DNA of 64,000 nt from Bacteroidales bacterium (GCA_015060245.1 SUYU01000005.1:80859-144858), one strand, 5' to 3'. Shown: positions 25,420-35,281, counted from the first letter of the stretch. Notes: generated by a model not told the origin, from the letters alone. Program-made: numbers and translations.

Positions 25420-26556
25420 ATGAGAATGATTTTTGAAAAAACAGCACAGGACAGCCAATCATCTGCAAGATGTGGTCTCCTGCATACAGACCATGGTACA
25501 ATAGAGACTCCCATCTTCATGCCGGTTGGCACAGTGGGCTCTGTAAAAGGTATCTATCATAAAGATCTTAAGGAGGATATAAAGGCCCAGATTATTCTTG
25601 GCAACACATATCATCTCTATCTCAGGCCCGGTCTTGACATACTGAACAAGGCTGGCGGACTGCATAAATTCATTTCATGGGACAGACCGATGCTTACAGA
25701 CAGCGGCGGATTTCAGGTCTTCTCCCTTGCCGAGAACCGCAAACTTACCGAAGAGGGATGCACTTTCCGCTCACATATAGATGGTTCCAAACATATTTTT
25801 ACCCCCGAGAACAATGTTGACACCCAACGTATGATAGGTGCCGACATTATTATGGCTCTTGACGAATGCACACCTGGTGATGCAGATCACAATTATGCCC
25901 TGAAATCACTTAAACTTACACAAAAGTGGCTTGAAAGGGGTATAAAGAGATTCCGTGAAACAGAGCCGCTCTACGGCTACAGGCAGTTTTTCTTTCCAAT
26001 AGTGCAGGGATGTGTCTACCCCGATCTCAGACGTATGGCAGCAGAGCATGTGATGCAGTTTGACATGGACGGCTATGCCATTGGCGGTCTCTCCGTGGGC
26101 GAGCCTACAGAGAAAATGTACCAGATGCTGGAAGTTGTGGACCCTATCCTTCCGAAGGATAAGCCACGATACCTTATGGGCGTGGGTACCCCTGCCAATA
26201 TTCTTGAAGGAATTGCACGTGGAGTGGATATGTTTGACTGCGTAATGCCTACAAGAAACGGCCGTAACGGAATGCTCTTCACATGGGAAGGCATGATAAA
26301 CATAAAGAACAGGAAGTGGGCAGACGACTACTCGCCTATTGATCCGATGGGCACCTCATTTGTAGACCATACCTACAGCAAGGCCTACTTGAGGCACCAG
26401 TTTGTTGCAGGAGAGATGCTTGCAGCACAGATTGCCAGTGAACACAACCTTGCCTTCTATCTTGAACTTGTGAGAGTTGCACGCGAGCATATCAAGGCCG
26501 GAGACTTTACCCAGTGGAAAAATGCTGCAGTAAAAAAACTGGAGACCAAACTGTAG
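25420..26556 (+). CDS. tgt: Queuine tRNA-ribosyltransferase
   Basis: Swaps guanine 34 of certain tRNAs for the queuosine precursor. The 378-residue protein has the substrate block MLTDSGGFQVFSLAENRK with the conserved Asp, the loop GGLSVGEP, and the nucleophile region DCVMPTRNGRNGMLF. The usual zinc-binding cysteines near the C terminus (DPECDCYTC in E. coli) are replaced by DPMGTSFVD, so the structural zinc is probably missing. This seems common in Bacteroidetes. It shares a divergent promoter region with the bifunctional nuclease gene. Confidence 0.95.
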   Translation: MRMIFEKTAQDSQSSARCGLLHTDHGTIETPIFMPVGTVGSVKGIYHKDLKEDIKAQIILGNTYHLYLRPGLDILNKAGGLHKFISWDRPMLTDSGGFQVFSLAENRKLTEEGCTFRSHIDGSKHIFTPENNVDTQRMIGADIIMALDECTPGDADHNYALKSLKLTQKWLERGIKRFRETEPLYGYRQFFFPIVQGCVYPDLRRMAAEHVMQFDMDGYAIGGLSVGEPTEKMYQMLEVVDPILPKDKPRYLMGVGTPANILEGIARGVDMFDCVMPTRNGRNGMLFTWEGMINIKNRKWADDYSPIDPMGTSFVDHTYSKAYLRHQFVAGEMLAAQIASEHNLAFYLELVRVAREHIKAGDFTQWKNAAVKKLETKL

Positions 26557-26591
26557 GTGCCGTTTAACCAGAGCAAATAAATTTTTGAGAG

Positions 26592-27689
26592 ATGAACAAC
26601 TATAATTTCAAAATAACAATACTTGACAGGTACATAATCAAGAAGTTCATTGGTACCTTCTTCTTTGCGTTGTTATTGATTATAGGCATTGTCATAATAT
26701 TTGACATAAGCGAAAAGATTGATGACTTTGTAGACAAGGAAGCACCGCTTGACGAGATAATTTTCAACTACTATCTCAACTTCATTCCATACTTCATGAA
26801 TATGTTCAGTCCCCTGTTCGTATTCATTACGGTTATCTTCTTTACATCCAAACTCGCCGCAAACAGTGAGATTGTGGCCATACTTGCGGGTGGTATAAGT
26901 TTCAAGAGGCTGATGTACCCCTACTTCATATCTGCTGCGGCAATTGCCGTCTTCAGTCTGGCACTCAACCTCTTTGTCATTCCCCCGGCAAACAAGGGAA
27001 GGCTGGGATTTGAGAACAGGTACATAAAGAAGAAGTTTGAGAACACCAACAGGAACATGCACTACCAGATCTCTCCCGGAACATTCATGTACGGAGAATC
27101 ATTCCGCACCTGGGACAATACCATAAACAAGTTCACTCTTGAAACAATAGAGGATCATAACCTTGTATCAAAGTTGAGTGCGGAGACTGCGGCTTGGGAC
27201 ACAACCAAAGATTGCTGGCGACTCAACAATTACCATTTGAGACAATTCATAAACAATACCGAAGTCATCAAGACCGGACAGACGCTTGACACTGCAATTG
27301 TCATAACCATAGATGACTTCTACCGCAAGAAGAATGTGGTGGAGACTCTGAATTATGTTGAATTGAATGAACTGATTGAGACTCAGAAGATGCGTGGCGA
27401 CCAGATGGTCAAATATGCGCTCATAGAGAAGCACACCCGCTTTGCCATGCCATTTTCTGCATTTATACTTACTCTTATTGGAGTATCGCTCTCTTCAAAG
27501 AAGAGGCGTGGAGGAATTGGCATGAACATAGGTATAGGCATTGCCTTGAGTTTCTCATATATCCTCTTCCTGCGTTTCAGCCAGATGTTTGTACATACAG
27601 GAGCCCTTCCGCCCGGAATAGCCCTGTGGCTTCCAAACTTCCTGTATGCAATTATTGCAGTATTCCTCTACAGAATAGCGCCTAAATAG
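26592..27689 (+). CDS. LptF/LptG-family lipopolysaccharide export permease
   Basis: This is the second LptF/G-family permease, 365 residues. It has the family start ILDRYIIKKFIGTFFFALLL, three N-terminal helices, a periplasmic jellyroll (about 130-265) and three C-terminal helices ending in FLYAIIAVFLYRIAPK. It pairs in function with the longer paralogue at 20078-21526 and would contact LptB on the cytoplasmic side. It follows tgt after 35 nt. Confidence 0.9.
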   Translation: MNNYNFKITILDRYIIKKFIGTFFFALLLIIGIVIIFDISEKIDDFVDKEAPLDEIIFNYYLNFIPYFMNMFSPLFVFITVIFFTSKLAANSEIVAILAGGISFKRLMYPYFISAAAIAVFSLALNLFVIPPANKGRLGFENRYIKKKFENTNRNMHYQISPGTFMYGESFRTWDNTINKFTLETIEDHNLVSKLSAETAAWDTTKDCWRLNNYHLRQFINNTEVIKTGQTLDTAIVITIDDFYRKKNVVETLNYVELNELIETQKMRGDQMVKYALIEKHTRFAMPFSAFILTLIGVSLSSKKRRGGIGMNIGIGIALSFSYILFLRFSQMFVHTGALPPGIALWLPNFLYAIIAVFLYRIAPK

Positions 27690-27728
27690 GAGATATTTGT
27701 CTTACCGCAACAAAAGTTTGACCTTAAT

Positions 27729-28766
27729 ATGAACAGAGTAAATTTTAGATCGGCATTAATATCGGTTCTCCTCTGCTGCATGTTGATTGCAGCATGCTCT
27801 CCGTCGGGAGGCAAGGGGGACTCAGGCAAAAGTGTGGAATCCTATATACAACCGGCATTCCTGCAACCTGGCGACAGCATCGGCATAATGGTGCTCTCCT
27901 CTCCCATTAACACAATAAGAAGGAGCAAGGTAGACTCCATGATTAGGGTTGTTGAGGGAATTGGAGTAAAGGTGAGACTTGGTGAGCACATCTTCAAGAA
28001 TGAGTTTGCGGCATTCTCCGTATCAGACAAAGAGCGCGCCGAGGAGTTCATGAGAATGGTAAGGAATCCCAATCTCAAGGCCATCATGTTCTACAGGGGC
28101 GGATACGGGGCCATCAGGACACTTGAATATCTCAATATGGAGGAGATCAGGCGCAATCCCAAATGGATTGTGGGCTTCAGCGATGTAACCACTCTGCATA
28201 ATGTGTTGTCAAATCATGGGATACAGTCAATACATGGAGGAATGCCAAGTTCATTCTGGCTCACAAAGAGAGACAGACCGGACTCTACACTCATAACAGT
28301 ACAGAATGCACTGTTCGGCAAGACTACAGGGTATGAAGTTGCGCCTCACCCTTATAACAGATATGGAGAGGCAGAGGGCATTCTTGCCGGGGGCAACATG
28401 ACCCTTATATCTGCATCAATCGGAACACCTTATGACTTGCAGGTCAATGAGAACACCGTTCTTCTCATTGAAGAGGTCGGCGAAGGGTTGAATGATCTTG
28501 ACCGCTACATGCAGCAACTCCAGAAAAGCGGCAAACTCGGCAAGATAAAGGCGCTGCTTGTAGGCAGTTTTACAAAAATCAAGGATGATGAGGATCCTTG
28601 GAACATTGGCGCCTATGAACTTATAAAGATGTATACCGACGGGTTGGATATTCCTGTAATCTACAAATATCCTGCAGGCCACAGCCGTCCCAACTATGCC
28701 CAATACCTTGGCAGGAGGGTCAGGGTAAAGGTTGCTCAAGACGGGGCAAGCGTAGAGTTCCTGTAA
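27729..28766 (+). CDS. LD-carboxypeptidase (S66), lipoprotein form
   Basis: Serine peptidase of family S66 that trims D-alanine from tetrapeptide stems during peptidoglycan recycling. The 345-residue protein has a lipoprotein signal ending MLIAAC (Cys23). The catalytic triad is present: Ser in VGFSDVTTLHN, Glu in LIEEVGEGLNDLDRY and His in YPAGHSRPNYAQYLG. The lipid anchor would put it in the periplasm, while E. coli LdcA is cytoplasmic. The upstream gap to the LptF/G gene is 39 nt. Confidence 0.9.
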   Translation: MNRVNFRSALISVLLCCMLIAACSPSGGKGDSGKSVESYIQPAFLQPGDSIGIMVLSSPINTIRRSKVDSMIRVVEGIGVKVRLGEHIFKNEFAAFSVSDKERAEEFMRMVRNPNLKAIMFYRGGYGAIRTLEYLNMEEIRRNPKWIVGFSDVTTLHNVLSNHGIQSIHGGMPSSFWLTKRDRPDSTLITVQNALFGKTTGYEVAPHPYNRYGEAEGILAGGNMTLISASIGTPYDLQVNENTVLLIEEVGEGLNDLDRYMQQLQKSGKLGKIKALLVGSFTKIKDDEDPWNIGAYELIKMYTDGLDIPVIYKYPAGHSRPNYAQYLGRRVRVKVAQDGASVEFL

Positions 28767-28875
28767 CCCGCTGCAAAGAGCCGGAAGCACTCCCTACGAA
28801 TAAAAGATTTATAACCGGCAATTACTCTTTTGATAATAAATTGTAATTTAGGGATAGACTTTTCTATAATTTTAC

Positions 28876-28922
28876 TAAATTTGTATGTACTGATGCCCGG
28901 ACAAAGTTTTTTTGCTGTCCGG
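28876..28922 (+). promoter_or_regulatory. Promoter with leader hairpin upstream of the SDR gene
   Basis: TAAATTTG (28876-28883) is the -7 box. The arms CCGGACA (28897-28903) and TGTCCGG (28916-28922) then form a 7-bp hairpin with a 12-nt loop containing seven Ts. The hairpin lies about 30 nt before the ATG at 28954, inside the leader, and may affect mRNA stability or translation. Confidence 0.55.
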
Positions 28923-28953
28923 CCACAAAATGAACTTGTAAACTTATTGCACT

Positions 28954-29916
28954 ATGAAACGCATATTGGTTGTAGGAGCCGGCGGACAGATTGGAACTGA
29001 ACTTGTTCCGCACCTACAGAAAAATTATGGAGAGGAGAATGTTATTGCGGCAGACTTGAGACCTGAAATTGTCGCCAAACTTCAGGAGAAATCTATTGCA
29101 ATATCCTTGGATGCCCTTAATGCCGAGGCTTACGCCCAGGCTGTGAAAGAGTATAAAGTTGATGCCATATTCAATCTGGTTGCACTTCTTTCGGCCACAG
29201 GCGAAAAGAATCCGCAACTGGCATGGAACATAAATATGGGTGCCCTGCTGAATTCTTTGAATATAGCCAAAGAGTATGAATGTGCCGTATTTACCCCAAG
29301 TTCAATCGGTGCTTTTGGTGAGAATACGCCACACCACATGACACCACAGGATACAGTAATGAGGCCAAATACAATTTACGGAGTATGTAAAGTTTCAGGC
29401 GAGTTGCTGAGTGACTACTATTACACAAAGTTTGGAGTGGATACACGCAGTGTAAGGTTTCCGGGTATCATTTCAAATGGAGCAATGCCGGGTGGCGGTA
29501 CTACAGACTATGCTGTTGAGGTCTTTTACCATGCTGTCAAAACAGGCAAATACACCTGTGAGGTTCCTGAAAACACATATATGGATATGCTCTATATGCC
29601 CGATGCACTCGAGGCAACAACCCAACTTATGGAGGCTGACCCTGCCAGACTGATCCACAGGAACAGTTTCAACATTACCTCAATGAGTTTCACACCAAAA
29701 GAACTTTTTGCCGAGATCAAGAAACGTATTCCTGAATTTACAGCCAACTACAACATCGACCCTGTAAAGGATCAGATTTCGGCATCATGGCCTGATTGTA
29801 TGGATGACTCGTGCGCACGTGCAGAGTGGGGCTGGAATCCCAAATGGGGCATAAATGAGATGATAGATGACATGTTGCGCGCATGCCGTGAAAAACTTGC
29901 AAGGGGCGAGTATTAG
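28954..29916 (+). CDS. SDR-type L-threonine dehydrogenase-like protein
   Basis: This NAD-dependent short-chain dehydrogenase/epimerase has 320 residues. It has the Rossmann motif ILVVGAGGQIGTELV and the catalytic pair seen in PSSIGAFGE and YGVCK (Tyr and Lys of the SDR set). The block FPGIISNGAMPGGGTTDYA is typical of the Flavobacterium/Cytophaga type L-threonine 3-dehydrogenase. It would oxidise threonine to 2-amino-3-oxobutanoate. No glycine C-acetyltransferase (kbl) gene is next to it. UDP-sugar epimerase is the alternative but fits less well. Confidence 0.85.
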   Translation: MKRILVVGAGGQIGTELVPHLQKNYGEENVIAADLRPEIVAKLQEKSIAISLDALNAEAYAQAVKEYKVDAIFNLVALLSATGEKNPQLAWNINMGALLNSLNIAKEYECAVFTPSSIGAFGENTPHHMTPQDTVMRPNTIYGVCKVSGELLSDYYYTKFGVDTRSVRFPGIISNGAMPGGGTTDYAVEVFYHAVKTGKYTCEVPENTYMDMLYMPDALEATTQLMEADPARLIHRNSFNITSMSFTPKELFAEIKKRIPEFTANYNIDPVKDQISASWPDCMDDSCARAEWGWNPKWGINEMIDDMLRACREKLARGEY

Positions 29917-29956
29917 AATACACAGAATCATTGGTCTTTAAGATTAATAAAGTACT

Positions 29957-29992
29957 GAAGGCTGAATCCCAAATGCTCCGGATTCAGCCTTC
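29957..29992 (+). terminator. Strong hairpin terminator after the SDR gene
   Basis: A perfect 13-bp stem, GAAGGCTGAATCC with GGATTCAGCCTTC, has a 10-nt loop. The following TGGTTAAACTT is only weakly T-rich, so release may be inefficient. Confidence 0.7.
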
Positions 29993-30017
29993 TGGTTAAA
30001 CTTACGGCCACATTCAC

Positions 30018-30025
30018 TAAATTTG
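30018..30025 (+). promoter_or_regulatory. Promoter -7 box for queG
   Basis: TAAATTTG fits the -7 consensus, 18 nt before the ATG of queG. It covers an in-frame TTG at 30023, which therefore cannot be the real start. Confidence 0.55.
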
Positions 30026-30043
30026 CTTTCCATTCTTTTCAAG

Positions 30044-31072
30044 ATGAAAATAGCCTTTGAACATATAGAGAGTCTTGCCAGGGAGTTGGGGTTTGCCGCA
30101 GTCGGATATGCCCCTGCATCTGAATTGACAGATGAAGTTCCACGCTATATGCAGGCTTTGGAGATGGGCCATTTTGCAGGCCTTGAGTATCTTAAGCGCA
30201 ACCTTGAAAAGCGTTTCAACCCGCAGTTGCTCGTTGAAGGGGCAAAAAGTGTTCTTGTATTTCTTGTACCTTACGGAAAAGAGCGCGATACTGAATATAT
30301 AGAGATTTCTTTACCGGCAAATCCAGATCCCCCCGCAGATACTCCACATCAGGCACCGATGCAACCGCAAGCATTCCTGAGACAATCAATACCAGCCGGT
30401 AAAACGGAGGCAACCGCACGGTACAAAGTTGCACAGTATGCCTTGGGAGAAGATTACCATAGGGTAATAAAGGAGAAACTCAATGTTGTTCTGGAGAGGA
30501 TGAAAGATGCCTGCCCGGCCATCAGCGGACGTGTGTTTGTAGATACAGCCCCCGTCCTTGAACGCGCCTGGGCCGTACAGGCAGGACTTGGATTCATTGG
30601 CAAGAACAACTTCTTCATAAGCAGAGAACATGGCATAAGGAACTTCATAGGTGTTATAATAAGCAACTATGAGATCCCTTACAAGGAAGAGGCAGATGAG
30701 ACAAATGCAGCGGATCCCGCCAATATGGGGAATAGGGAGAGAAGAGAAAGTTTGTCGGGAAGAGAAACGGTAAAAGAGATTGGCAAAAAATATTGTGGCA
30801 ACTGCACCAGGTGCCTTGATGCCTGCCCTACAGGAGCCCTATGCGCCCCATACACGCTTGATGCAGGCAGATGTATTTCATACCTGACAATTGAAGAGAA
30901 AGGATCTTCAACTGCATCAAATATTGGGAATGCCAGTTCACGCAATGGGTGGATTTTTGGATGCGATGCCTGCATGAATGCCTGCCCATGGAACAGCCGC
31001 AACGGCAAGGGATGGGAAGAGTTTGAACAGAAGGGCTTTCCGCTCGAGGCGTCGCACCTAAGGCGAAGGTAA
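30044..31072 (+). CDS. queG: Epoxyqueuosine reductase
   Basis: Last step of queuosine synthesis: reduces epoxyqueuosine in tRNA using cobalamin and iron-sulfur clusters. The 342-residue product has the N-terminal region with FVDTAPVLERAWAVQAGLGF, the catalytic Asp, and two 4Fe-4S motifs, CGNCTRCLDACPTGAL and CDACMNACPWN. Two segments are longer and lower in complexity than usual: a proline-rich stretch (about 97-125) and one before the first cluster (about 215-243). It starts at the ATG behind the promoter at 30018. Together with tgt it puts two queuosine genes in the window. Confidence 0.94.
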   Translation: MKIAFEHIESLARELGFAAVGYAPASELTDEVPRYMQALEMGHFAGLEYLKRNLEKRFNPQLLVEGAKSVLVFLVPYGKERDTEYIEISLPANPDPPADTPHQAPMQPQAFLRQSIPAGKTEATARYKVAQYALGEDYHRVIKEKLNVVLERMKDACPAISGRVFVDTAPVLERAWAVQAGLGFIGKNNFFISREHGIRNFIGVIISNYEIPYKEEADETNAADPANMGNRERRESLSGRETVKEIGKKYCGNCTRCLDACPTGALCAPYTLDAGRCISYLTIEEKGSSTASNIGNASSRNGWIFGCDACMNACPWNSRNGKGWEEFEQKGFPLEASHLRRR

Positions 31073-31101
31073 TTAAAAGCAAGTCAAAAAATATAGGTCA
31101 G

Positions 31102-32034
31102 ATGGAATTTACAACAAGGGTCAATATAGAGCCAGCCTTACAAAAGATCAGTTACAGCAACCGGATACTCATGATAGGATCATGCTTCGCCAATGAGATT
31201 GGAGACAAGTTGAAAGAGTGCGGATTTGACATATCAGTAAATCCATTCGGCACACTCTACAATGCTGCCTCAATTTCAAAATCCCTCGCACTTCTTGACT
31301 CGTCAGAGAGGTTTGCACAGAGCGATGTCATTGACATAAGCCGCCACACAACGACATTTGCCACAGATGCAATTCAAGGTTCCGACGAAACCGGAGCAAA
31401 GGCCAATAATGAGGCTTTTAAGGGCAGATACTGCTCCTTCTGTCACCATAGTTCATTTGCAAGGGAGAGCGCCGCAGAGTTTCTTGAAAACGCCAACAGG
31501 CGGCTCCAATTGGAGCAGGAGTTCTTTGCCGGGAGCGACACCGTAATTATTACATTGGGAACAAGTTGGGTCTACAGGCACAAAGCACTTGACACAATTG
31601 TTTCAAACTGCCATAAGATACATCCGGCAGAGTTTGAGAGGGAATTTATGGAGTGGGGCCTTACTGCCCGTACTTTGGAAAAGAGCATCACTTCGCATCC
31701 CGACAAAAGGTTCATCTTTACAGTAAGTCCAATCAGGCACCTCAAAGACGGGGCACACGGCAATGCCATAAGCAAGGCATCACTTCTGTTGGCCATAGAG
31801 AGCCTGGTTGAAAAGCATGAAAACGCAGAGTACTTTCCTGCCTACGAGATTCTTCTTGATGAGTTGAGAGATTACCGCTTCTACGCTGAGGACATGATAC
31901 ACCCCTCCCCTGTTGCGGTAAAGTATATATTCGAGAGGTTCAAGGATTCATTCATAGAGCCTGAATGCTACCCGCAAATGGCCCAAATGAGCAAGATGGC
32001 CCGCAGAAGGGCCCATATCCCAATTGAAAGATAA
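31102..32034 (+). CDS. GSCFA-domain protein
   Basis: The 310-residue protein has the namesake motif MIGSCFANEIG near residue 26 and the block VIITLGTSWVYRHK. It also has the C-terminal FYAEDMIHPSPVAVKYIFERF with the Asp-His pair of the SGNH-hydrolase-like fold. GSCFA proteins are probable hydrolases or esterases of unsettled substrate. There is no signal peptide, so it is cytoplasmic. It lies 29 nt after queG and is probably co-transcribed. Confidence 0.85.
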   Translation: MEFTTRVNIEPALQKISYSNRILMIGSCFANEIGDKLKECGFDISVNPFGTLYNAASISKSLALLDSSERFAQSDVIDISRHTTTFATDAIQGSDETGAKANNEAFKGRYCSFCHHSSFARESAAEFLENANRRLQLEQEFFAGSDTVIITLGTSWVYRHKALDTIVSNCHKIHPAEFEREFMEWGLTARTLEKSITSHPDKRFIFTVSPIRHLKDGAHGNAISKASLLLAIESLVEKHENAEYFPAYEILLDELRDYRFYAEDMIHPSPVAVKYIFERFKDSFIEPECYPQMAQMSKMARRRAHIPIER

Positions 32035-32069
32035 TCATCACAGCATCAAATAATCATCACAGCATCAAA
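32032..32069 (+). repeat. Tandem duplication of a 19-bp unit
   Basis: Two exact copies of TAATCATCACAGCATCAAA follow each other. The first TAA is the stop codon of the GSCFA gene. It is probably a replication-slippage event with no clear function. Confidence 0.85.
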
Positions 32070-32143
32070 GCGGCAATGCCGGCAATTAGGATGAAATTAC
32101 CTCCGGCGACACCGCCACGGAATTCATTGACCGGCGGCAAAAT

Positions 32144-32172
32144 AAAAAAGGATGACCACGTGGCCATCCTTT
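32144..32172. terminator. Bidirectional terminator between the GSCFA gene and the ribosomal operon
   Basis: The arms AAAGGATG and CATCCTTT enclose an inner CCACGTGG palindrome, with an A run on one side and T-rich sequence on the other. It ends the rpl/rps operon on the minus strand and can stop the plus-strand transcript too. Confidence 0.9.
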
Positions 32173-32202
32173 CTTATTTTATGATCAAAAGATCCATCAA
32201 TG

Positions 32203-32670
32203 TTACTCTGCTTTCTCTTCTGCAGCAGGAGCCTCAGCGGCTTTTTTACCGCGGCTTCTACGAGTAGAAGATTTTTTAGCCTCTTTCTTAGGAGCAGCAG
32301 CCAAAGCAGCCTCATTAAAGTCTACAAACTCAATGATAGCCATCTCTGCAGCGTCACCAACACGGAAACCAGTTTTAAGGATACGAAGGTATCCACCTGG
32401 ACGGTCAGCAATCTTAGGGGCAATTACGCGGAACAACTCAGAAACTGCCTCTTTCTGCTTTAGATAACTGAACACTATACGACGAGAGTGTGTGCTGTCC
32501 TCTTTAGATTTTGTAACAAGCGGCTCTAGATATACGCGTAAAGCCTTAGCCTTGGCAACTGTAGTCTCAATACGTTTGTGTAGGACTAGAGAAGAAGCCA
32601 TATTAGCCAACATTGCCTTACGGTGACCGGTTTTACGGCCTAGGTGGTTAAATGCCTTATTATGTCTCAT
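32203..32670 (-). CDS. rplQ: 50S ribosomal protein L17 with charged C-terminal tail
   Basis: The L17 core (about 1-118) is intact: [20 protein letters not shown] and [21 protein letters not shown] 35-residue tail follows, rich in lysine, alanine and serine with the block RRSRGKK, longer than the E. coli protein (127 residues) but common in Bacteroidetes. It is the last gene of the ribosomal operon, 1 nt after rpoA, before the terminator. Confidence 0.97.
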   Translation of the reverse strand: MRHNKAFNHLGRKTGHRKAMLANMASSLVLHKRIETTVAKAKALRVYLEPLVTKSKEDSTHSRRIVFSYLKQKEAVSELFRVIAPKIADRPGGYLRILKTGFRVGDAAEMAIIEFVDFNEAALAAAPKKEAKKSSTRRSRGKKAAEAPAAEEKAE

Positions 32671-32671
32671 T

Positions 32672-33670
32672 TTAACTTACTTTTTTTTCAATATTATACT
32701 TAGTTACATCCATGCCGAAAGACAACTTCAATCTGTCTATCAACATATCAATTTCAGTCAATGACTTCTTACCAAAGTTTCTGAACTTCATAAGTTCTGA
32801 ACGCTGGTGCGAAACCAAATCTGCAAATGTCTCTATATCAGCAGCCTTCAAACAGTTCAATGCTCTTACTGAAAGCTCCATATCAGAAAGTTTGGTCAAA
32901 AGAAGGTGGCGCATACGCAATGACTCCTCATCAAGTTCATTGCTTACAACCTCCGGTGCAGTCTCAAGACTGATCTTCTCATCAGAGAACAACATAAAGT
33001 GGTGAATCAAGATCTTTGCAGCCTCTTTCAAAGCCTCCTTAGGATGGATTGAACCATCTGTTGTAATCTCAAGATTCAACTTTTCGTAGTCAGTTCTTTG
33101 CTCTACACGCCAGTTCTCAAATGAGAAATTGACATTCTTGATAGGAGAGAAAATAGAGTCAATAGGAATGGTTCCAAATGGAGCACCCTCAACTTTATTC
33201 TCCTCAGCCGGAACGTATCCTCTACCTTTGTCGATTCTCATGTCAATTGACAATTGGACAGAAGGCTCCATTGAACAGATACGCAACTCCGGATTCAATA
33301 CTTTAAATGAAGACAAATGTTTTGAAATATCCTCGGCTGTGAAATCTTGCTTACCACTAACAGTTACAGTTATCACTTCGCTATCCTCCCCCTCAATCAT
33401 TCTCTTGAAACGTACTTGCTTCAAGTTAAGAACAATATCTACAACGCTTTCAATAACGCCGGGAATAGTGGCGAACTCGTGGTCTACACCATGAATTCTG
33501 ATTGAAGTGATAGCAAAACCCTCAAGTGAAGATAATAATATTCTTCTCAACGCATTACCTATAGTAATTCCATAAGTGGGCTCAAGAGGTCTGAACTCAA
33601 ATCTACCAAAGGTCTCGGTCGAGTCAAGCATTATTACCTTATCCGGTTTTTGAAATGCTAATATTGCCAT
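32672..33670 (-). CDS. rpoA: DNA-directed RNA polymerase alpha subunit
   Basis: The 332-residue RNA polymerase alpha chain has the N-terminal dimerisation domain ([20 protein letters not shown], then [15 protein letters not shown]) and the C-terminal DNA-contact domain (about 250-325, [20 protein letters not shown]). The length and position before rplQ are standard. Confidence 0.98.
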   Translation of the reverse strand: MAILAFQKPDKVIMLDSTETFGRFEFRPLEPTYGITIGNALRRILLSSLEGFAITSIRIHGVDHEFATIPGVIESVVDIVLNLKQVRFKRMIEGEDSEVITVTVSGKQDFTAEDISKHLSSFKVLNPELRICSMEPSVQLSIDMRIDKGRGYVPAEENKVEGAPFGTIPIDSIFSPIKNVNFSFENWRVEQRTDYEKLNLEITTDGSIHPKEALKEAAKILIHHFMLFSDEKISLETAPEVVSNELDEESLRMRHLLLTKLSDMELSVRALNCLKAADIETFADLVSHQRSELMKFRNFGKKSLTEIDMLIDRLKLSFGMDVTKYNIEKKVS

Positions 33671-33712
33671 TTTTATTCAGTTTTATTAGTGTTACGCTTA
33701 AAAGCAAGTTTT

Positions 33713-34318
33713 TTATTTAGAGTACAACTCAACGATCAATTGCTCGTTAATTGTTTCAGGGATCTCGGCTCTTACAGGAACATTCAAGAATTTACCTGAA
33801 AGTGAGTTTGAATCCCACTCCAACCAAGAGTATTTGTTTGCAGAAGCAGCCAAACTTGCTTGGATAACCTCAAGACTCTTTGATCTCTCACGAACACCAA
33901 TTACGTCACCAGGTTTAACCAATACTGAAGGGATGCTGTTTACCTCACCGTTAACTACAATGTGGCGGTGTGATACCAACTGGCGTGCAGCAGCACGTGT
34001 AGGAGCAATACCCATTCTGTAAACCAAGTTATCCAAACGAGACTCTAGAAGCATGATAAGGTTCTCACCCTTGATACCTTTCATCTTAGAGGCTTTCTCA
34101 TACAAGTTACGGAATTGTCTCTCCAACAAACCGTATGTATATTTTACTTTTTGTTTCTCTTTCAACTGAGTACCGTACTCAGAAGATTTTTTTCTCTTTT
34201 TTGCGAGGCCGTGTTGTCCTGGAGGGAAGTTCCTGCGCTCAAAGTATTTATCAGGGCCAAAGATAGGCTCTCCGAATTTGCGGGCGATTTTAGTAGTAGG
34301 CCCAGTATATCTTGCCAT
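33713..34318 (-). CDS. rpsD: 30S ribosomal protein S4
   Basis: The 201-residue protein has the S4 N-terminal domain and the S4 RNA-binding fold ([20 protein letters not shown]). The zinc-binding cysteines of some S4 proteins are absent, so this is the zinc-free form. It lies 42 nt before rpoA and follows rpsK in the alpha-type cluster. In other bacteria S4 regulates this cluster, and I see no obvious S4 target here. Confidence 0.98.
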   Translation of the reverse strand: MARYTGPTTKIARKFGEPIFGPDKYFERRNFPPGQHGLAKKRKKSSEYGTQLKEKQKVKYTYGLLERQFRNLYEKASKMKGIKGENLIMLLESRLDNLVYRMGIAPTRAAARQLVSHRHIVVNGEVNSIPSVLVKPGDVIGVRERSKSLEVIQASLAASANKYSWLEWDSNSLSGKFLNVPVRAEIPETINEQLIVELYSK

Positions 34319-34347
34319 ATTAAATTACAATTTAAATTATTAGGAAA

Positions 34348-34737
34348 TTATACTCTACGGCGACCTTTTGGTCTACAACCGTTGTGTGGAAGTGGAGTAA
34401 CATCTACAATCTCTGTTACCTCGATTCCTGCACCATGGATGGTACGGATCGCTGACTCACGACCAGCACCAGGACCTTTAACATACGCCTTAACTTTGCG
34501 CAATCCCAAGTCAAAAGCAACCTTTGCACAATCAGCCGCTGCTACCTGAGCCGCATAAGGAGTGTTTTTCTTAGAACCTCTGAAGCCCATTTTACCAGCC
34601 GATGACCAACTGATAACTTGTCCTTGACCATTGGTTAAAGTCACAATTACATTATTGAATGTTGATGAGATATGAGCCTCGCCATATGCCTCAACCTTAA
34701 CAACTCTCTTCTTGTTAGATGATGTTTTCTTTGCCAT
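34348..34737 (-). CDS. rpsK: 30S ribosomal protein S11
   Basis: The 129-residue protein has the conserved core [20 protein letters not shown] and the C-terminal block [17 protein letters not shown], which contacts 16S rRNA near the platform. Start and length are standard, 11 nt after rpsM. Confidence 0.98.
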   Translation of the reverse strand: MAKKTSSNKKRVVKVEAYGEAHISSTFNNVIVTLTNGQGQVISWSSAGKMGFRGSKKNTPYAAQVAAADCAKVAFDLGLRKVKAYVKGPGAGRESAIRTIHGAGIEVTEIVDVTPLPHNGCRPKGRRRV

Positions 34738-34748
34738 AATCTTAGGTT

Positions 34749-35126
34749 CTATTTAGTTGCTTTCTTCTTGTTTGCTACCGTTTTCTTCTTACCTTTACGG
34801 GTACGGGCATTGTTTTTAGTACTTTGACCCCTTACAGGAAGACCAATACGGTGACGGATACCTCTGTAACATCCGATATCCATCAGACGTTTAATGTTCA
34901 ACTGAATAGTAGAACGAAGTTCTCCTTCAATTTTATACTCTTCTGCAATTGTTGCTCTAATTGCAGCGATTTGGTCATCTGTCCAATCTTGCACCTTAAT
35001 GTTAACGTCAATACCGTTCTGATTAAGGATTTTTTTGGCAGAACTGCGACCAATTCCAAAGATATAGGTTAGACCTATCTCTCCACGTTTGTTTTTTGGT
35101 AAATCAACTCCGGCTATACGTGCCAT
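34749..35126 (-). CDS. rpsM: 30S ribosomal protein S13
   Basis: The 125-residue protein starts [19 protein letters not shown] and has the helix-two-turn-helix region [20 protein letters not shown], with a basic C-terminal tail that reaches the P site. Order and length are normal. Confidence 0.98.
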   Translation of the reverse strand: MARIAGVDLPKNKRGEIGLTYIFGIGRSSAKKILNQNGIDVNIKVQDWTDDQIAAIRATIAEEYKIEGELRSTIQLNIKRLMDIGCYRGIRHRIGLPVRGQSTKNNARTRKGKKKTVANKKKATK

Positions 35127-35164
35127 AATTATAAAAATTTTTCTTTATTGTTTACGACTAGAAA

Positions 35165-35281
35165 TTATCCTTGGCGCATTTTGAATTTAGGATTCTTTTT
35201 GCAAATGATGTACAAACGGCCTTTGCGTTTTACTATTTTGCAGTCTTCGCTACGCTTTTTGATGGATGCTTTTACTTTCAT
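35165..35281 (-). CDS. rpmJ: 50S ribosomal protein L36 (zinc-free type)
   Basis: This 38-residue gene lies between infA and rpsM and reads [20 protein letters not shown] in its first half and ends [10 protein letters not shown]. Of the C2CH zinc set, the first Cys is Ser and the His is Lys, while two Cys remain, so zinc is not expected. That is the usual Bacteroidetes form. It is 38 nt upstream of rpsM. Confidence 0.95.
   Translation of the reverse strand: MKVKASIKKRSEDCKIVKRKGRLYIICKKNPKFKMRQG

Noticed and set aside
32073..32143. CCGCC/GGCGG pair as a GSCFA terminator
   Set aside because: No T run follows on the plus strand, and the better terminator lies right after.
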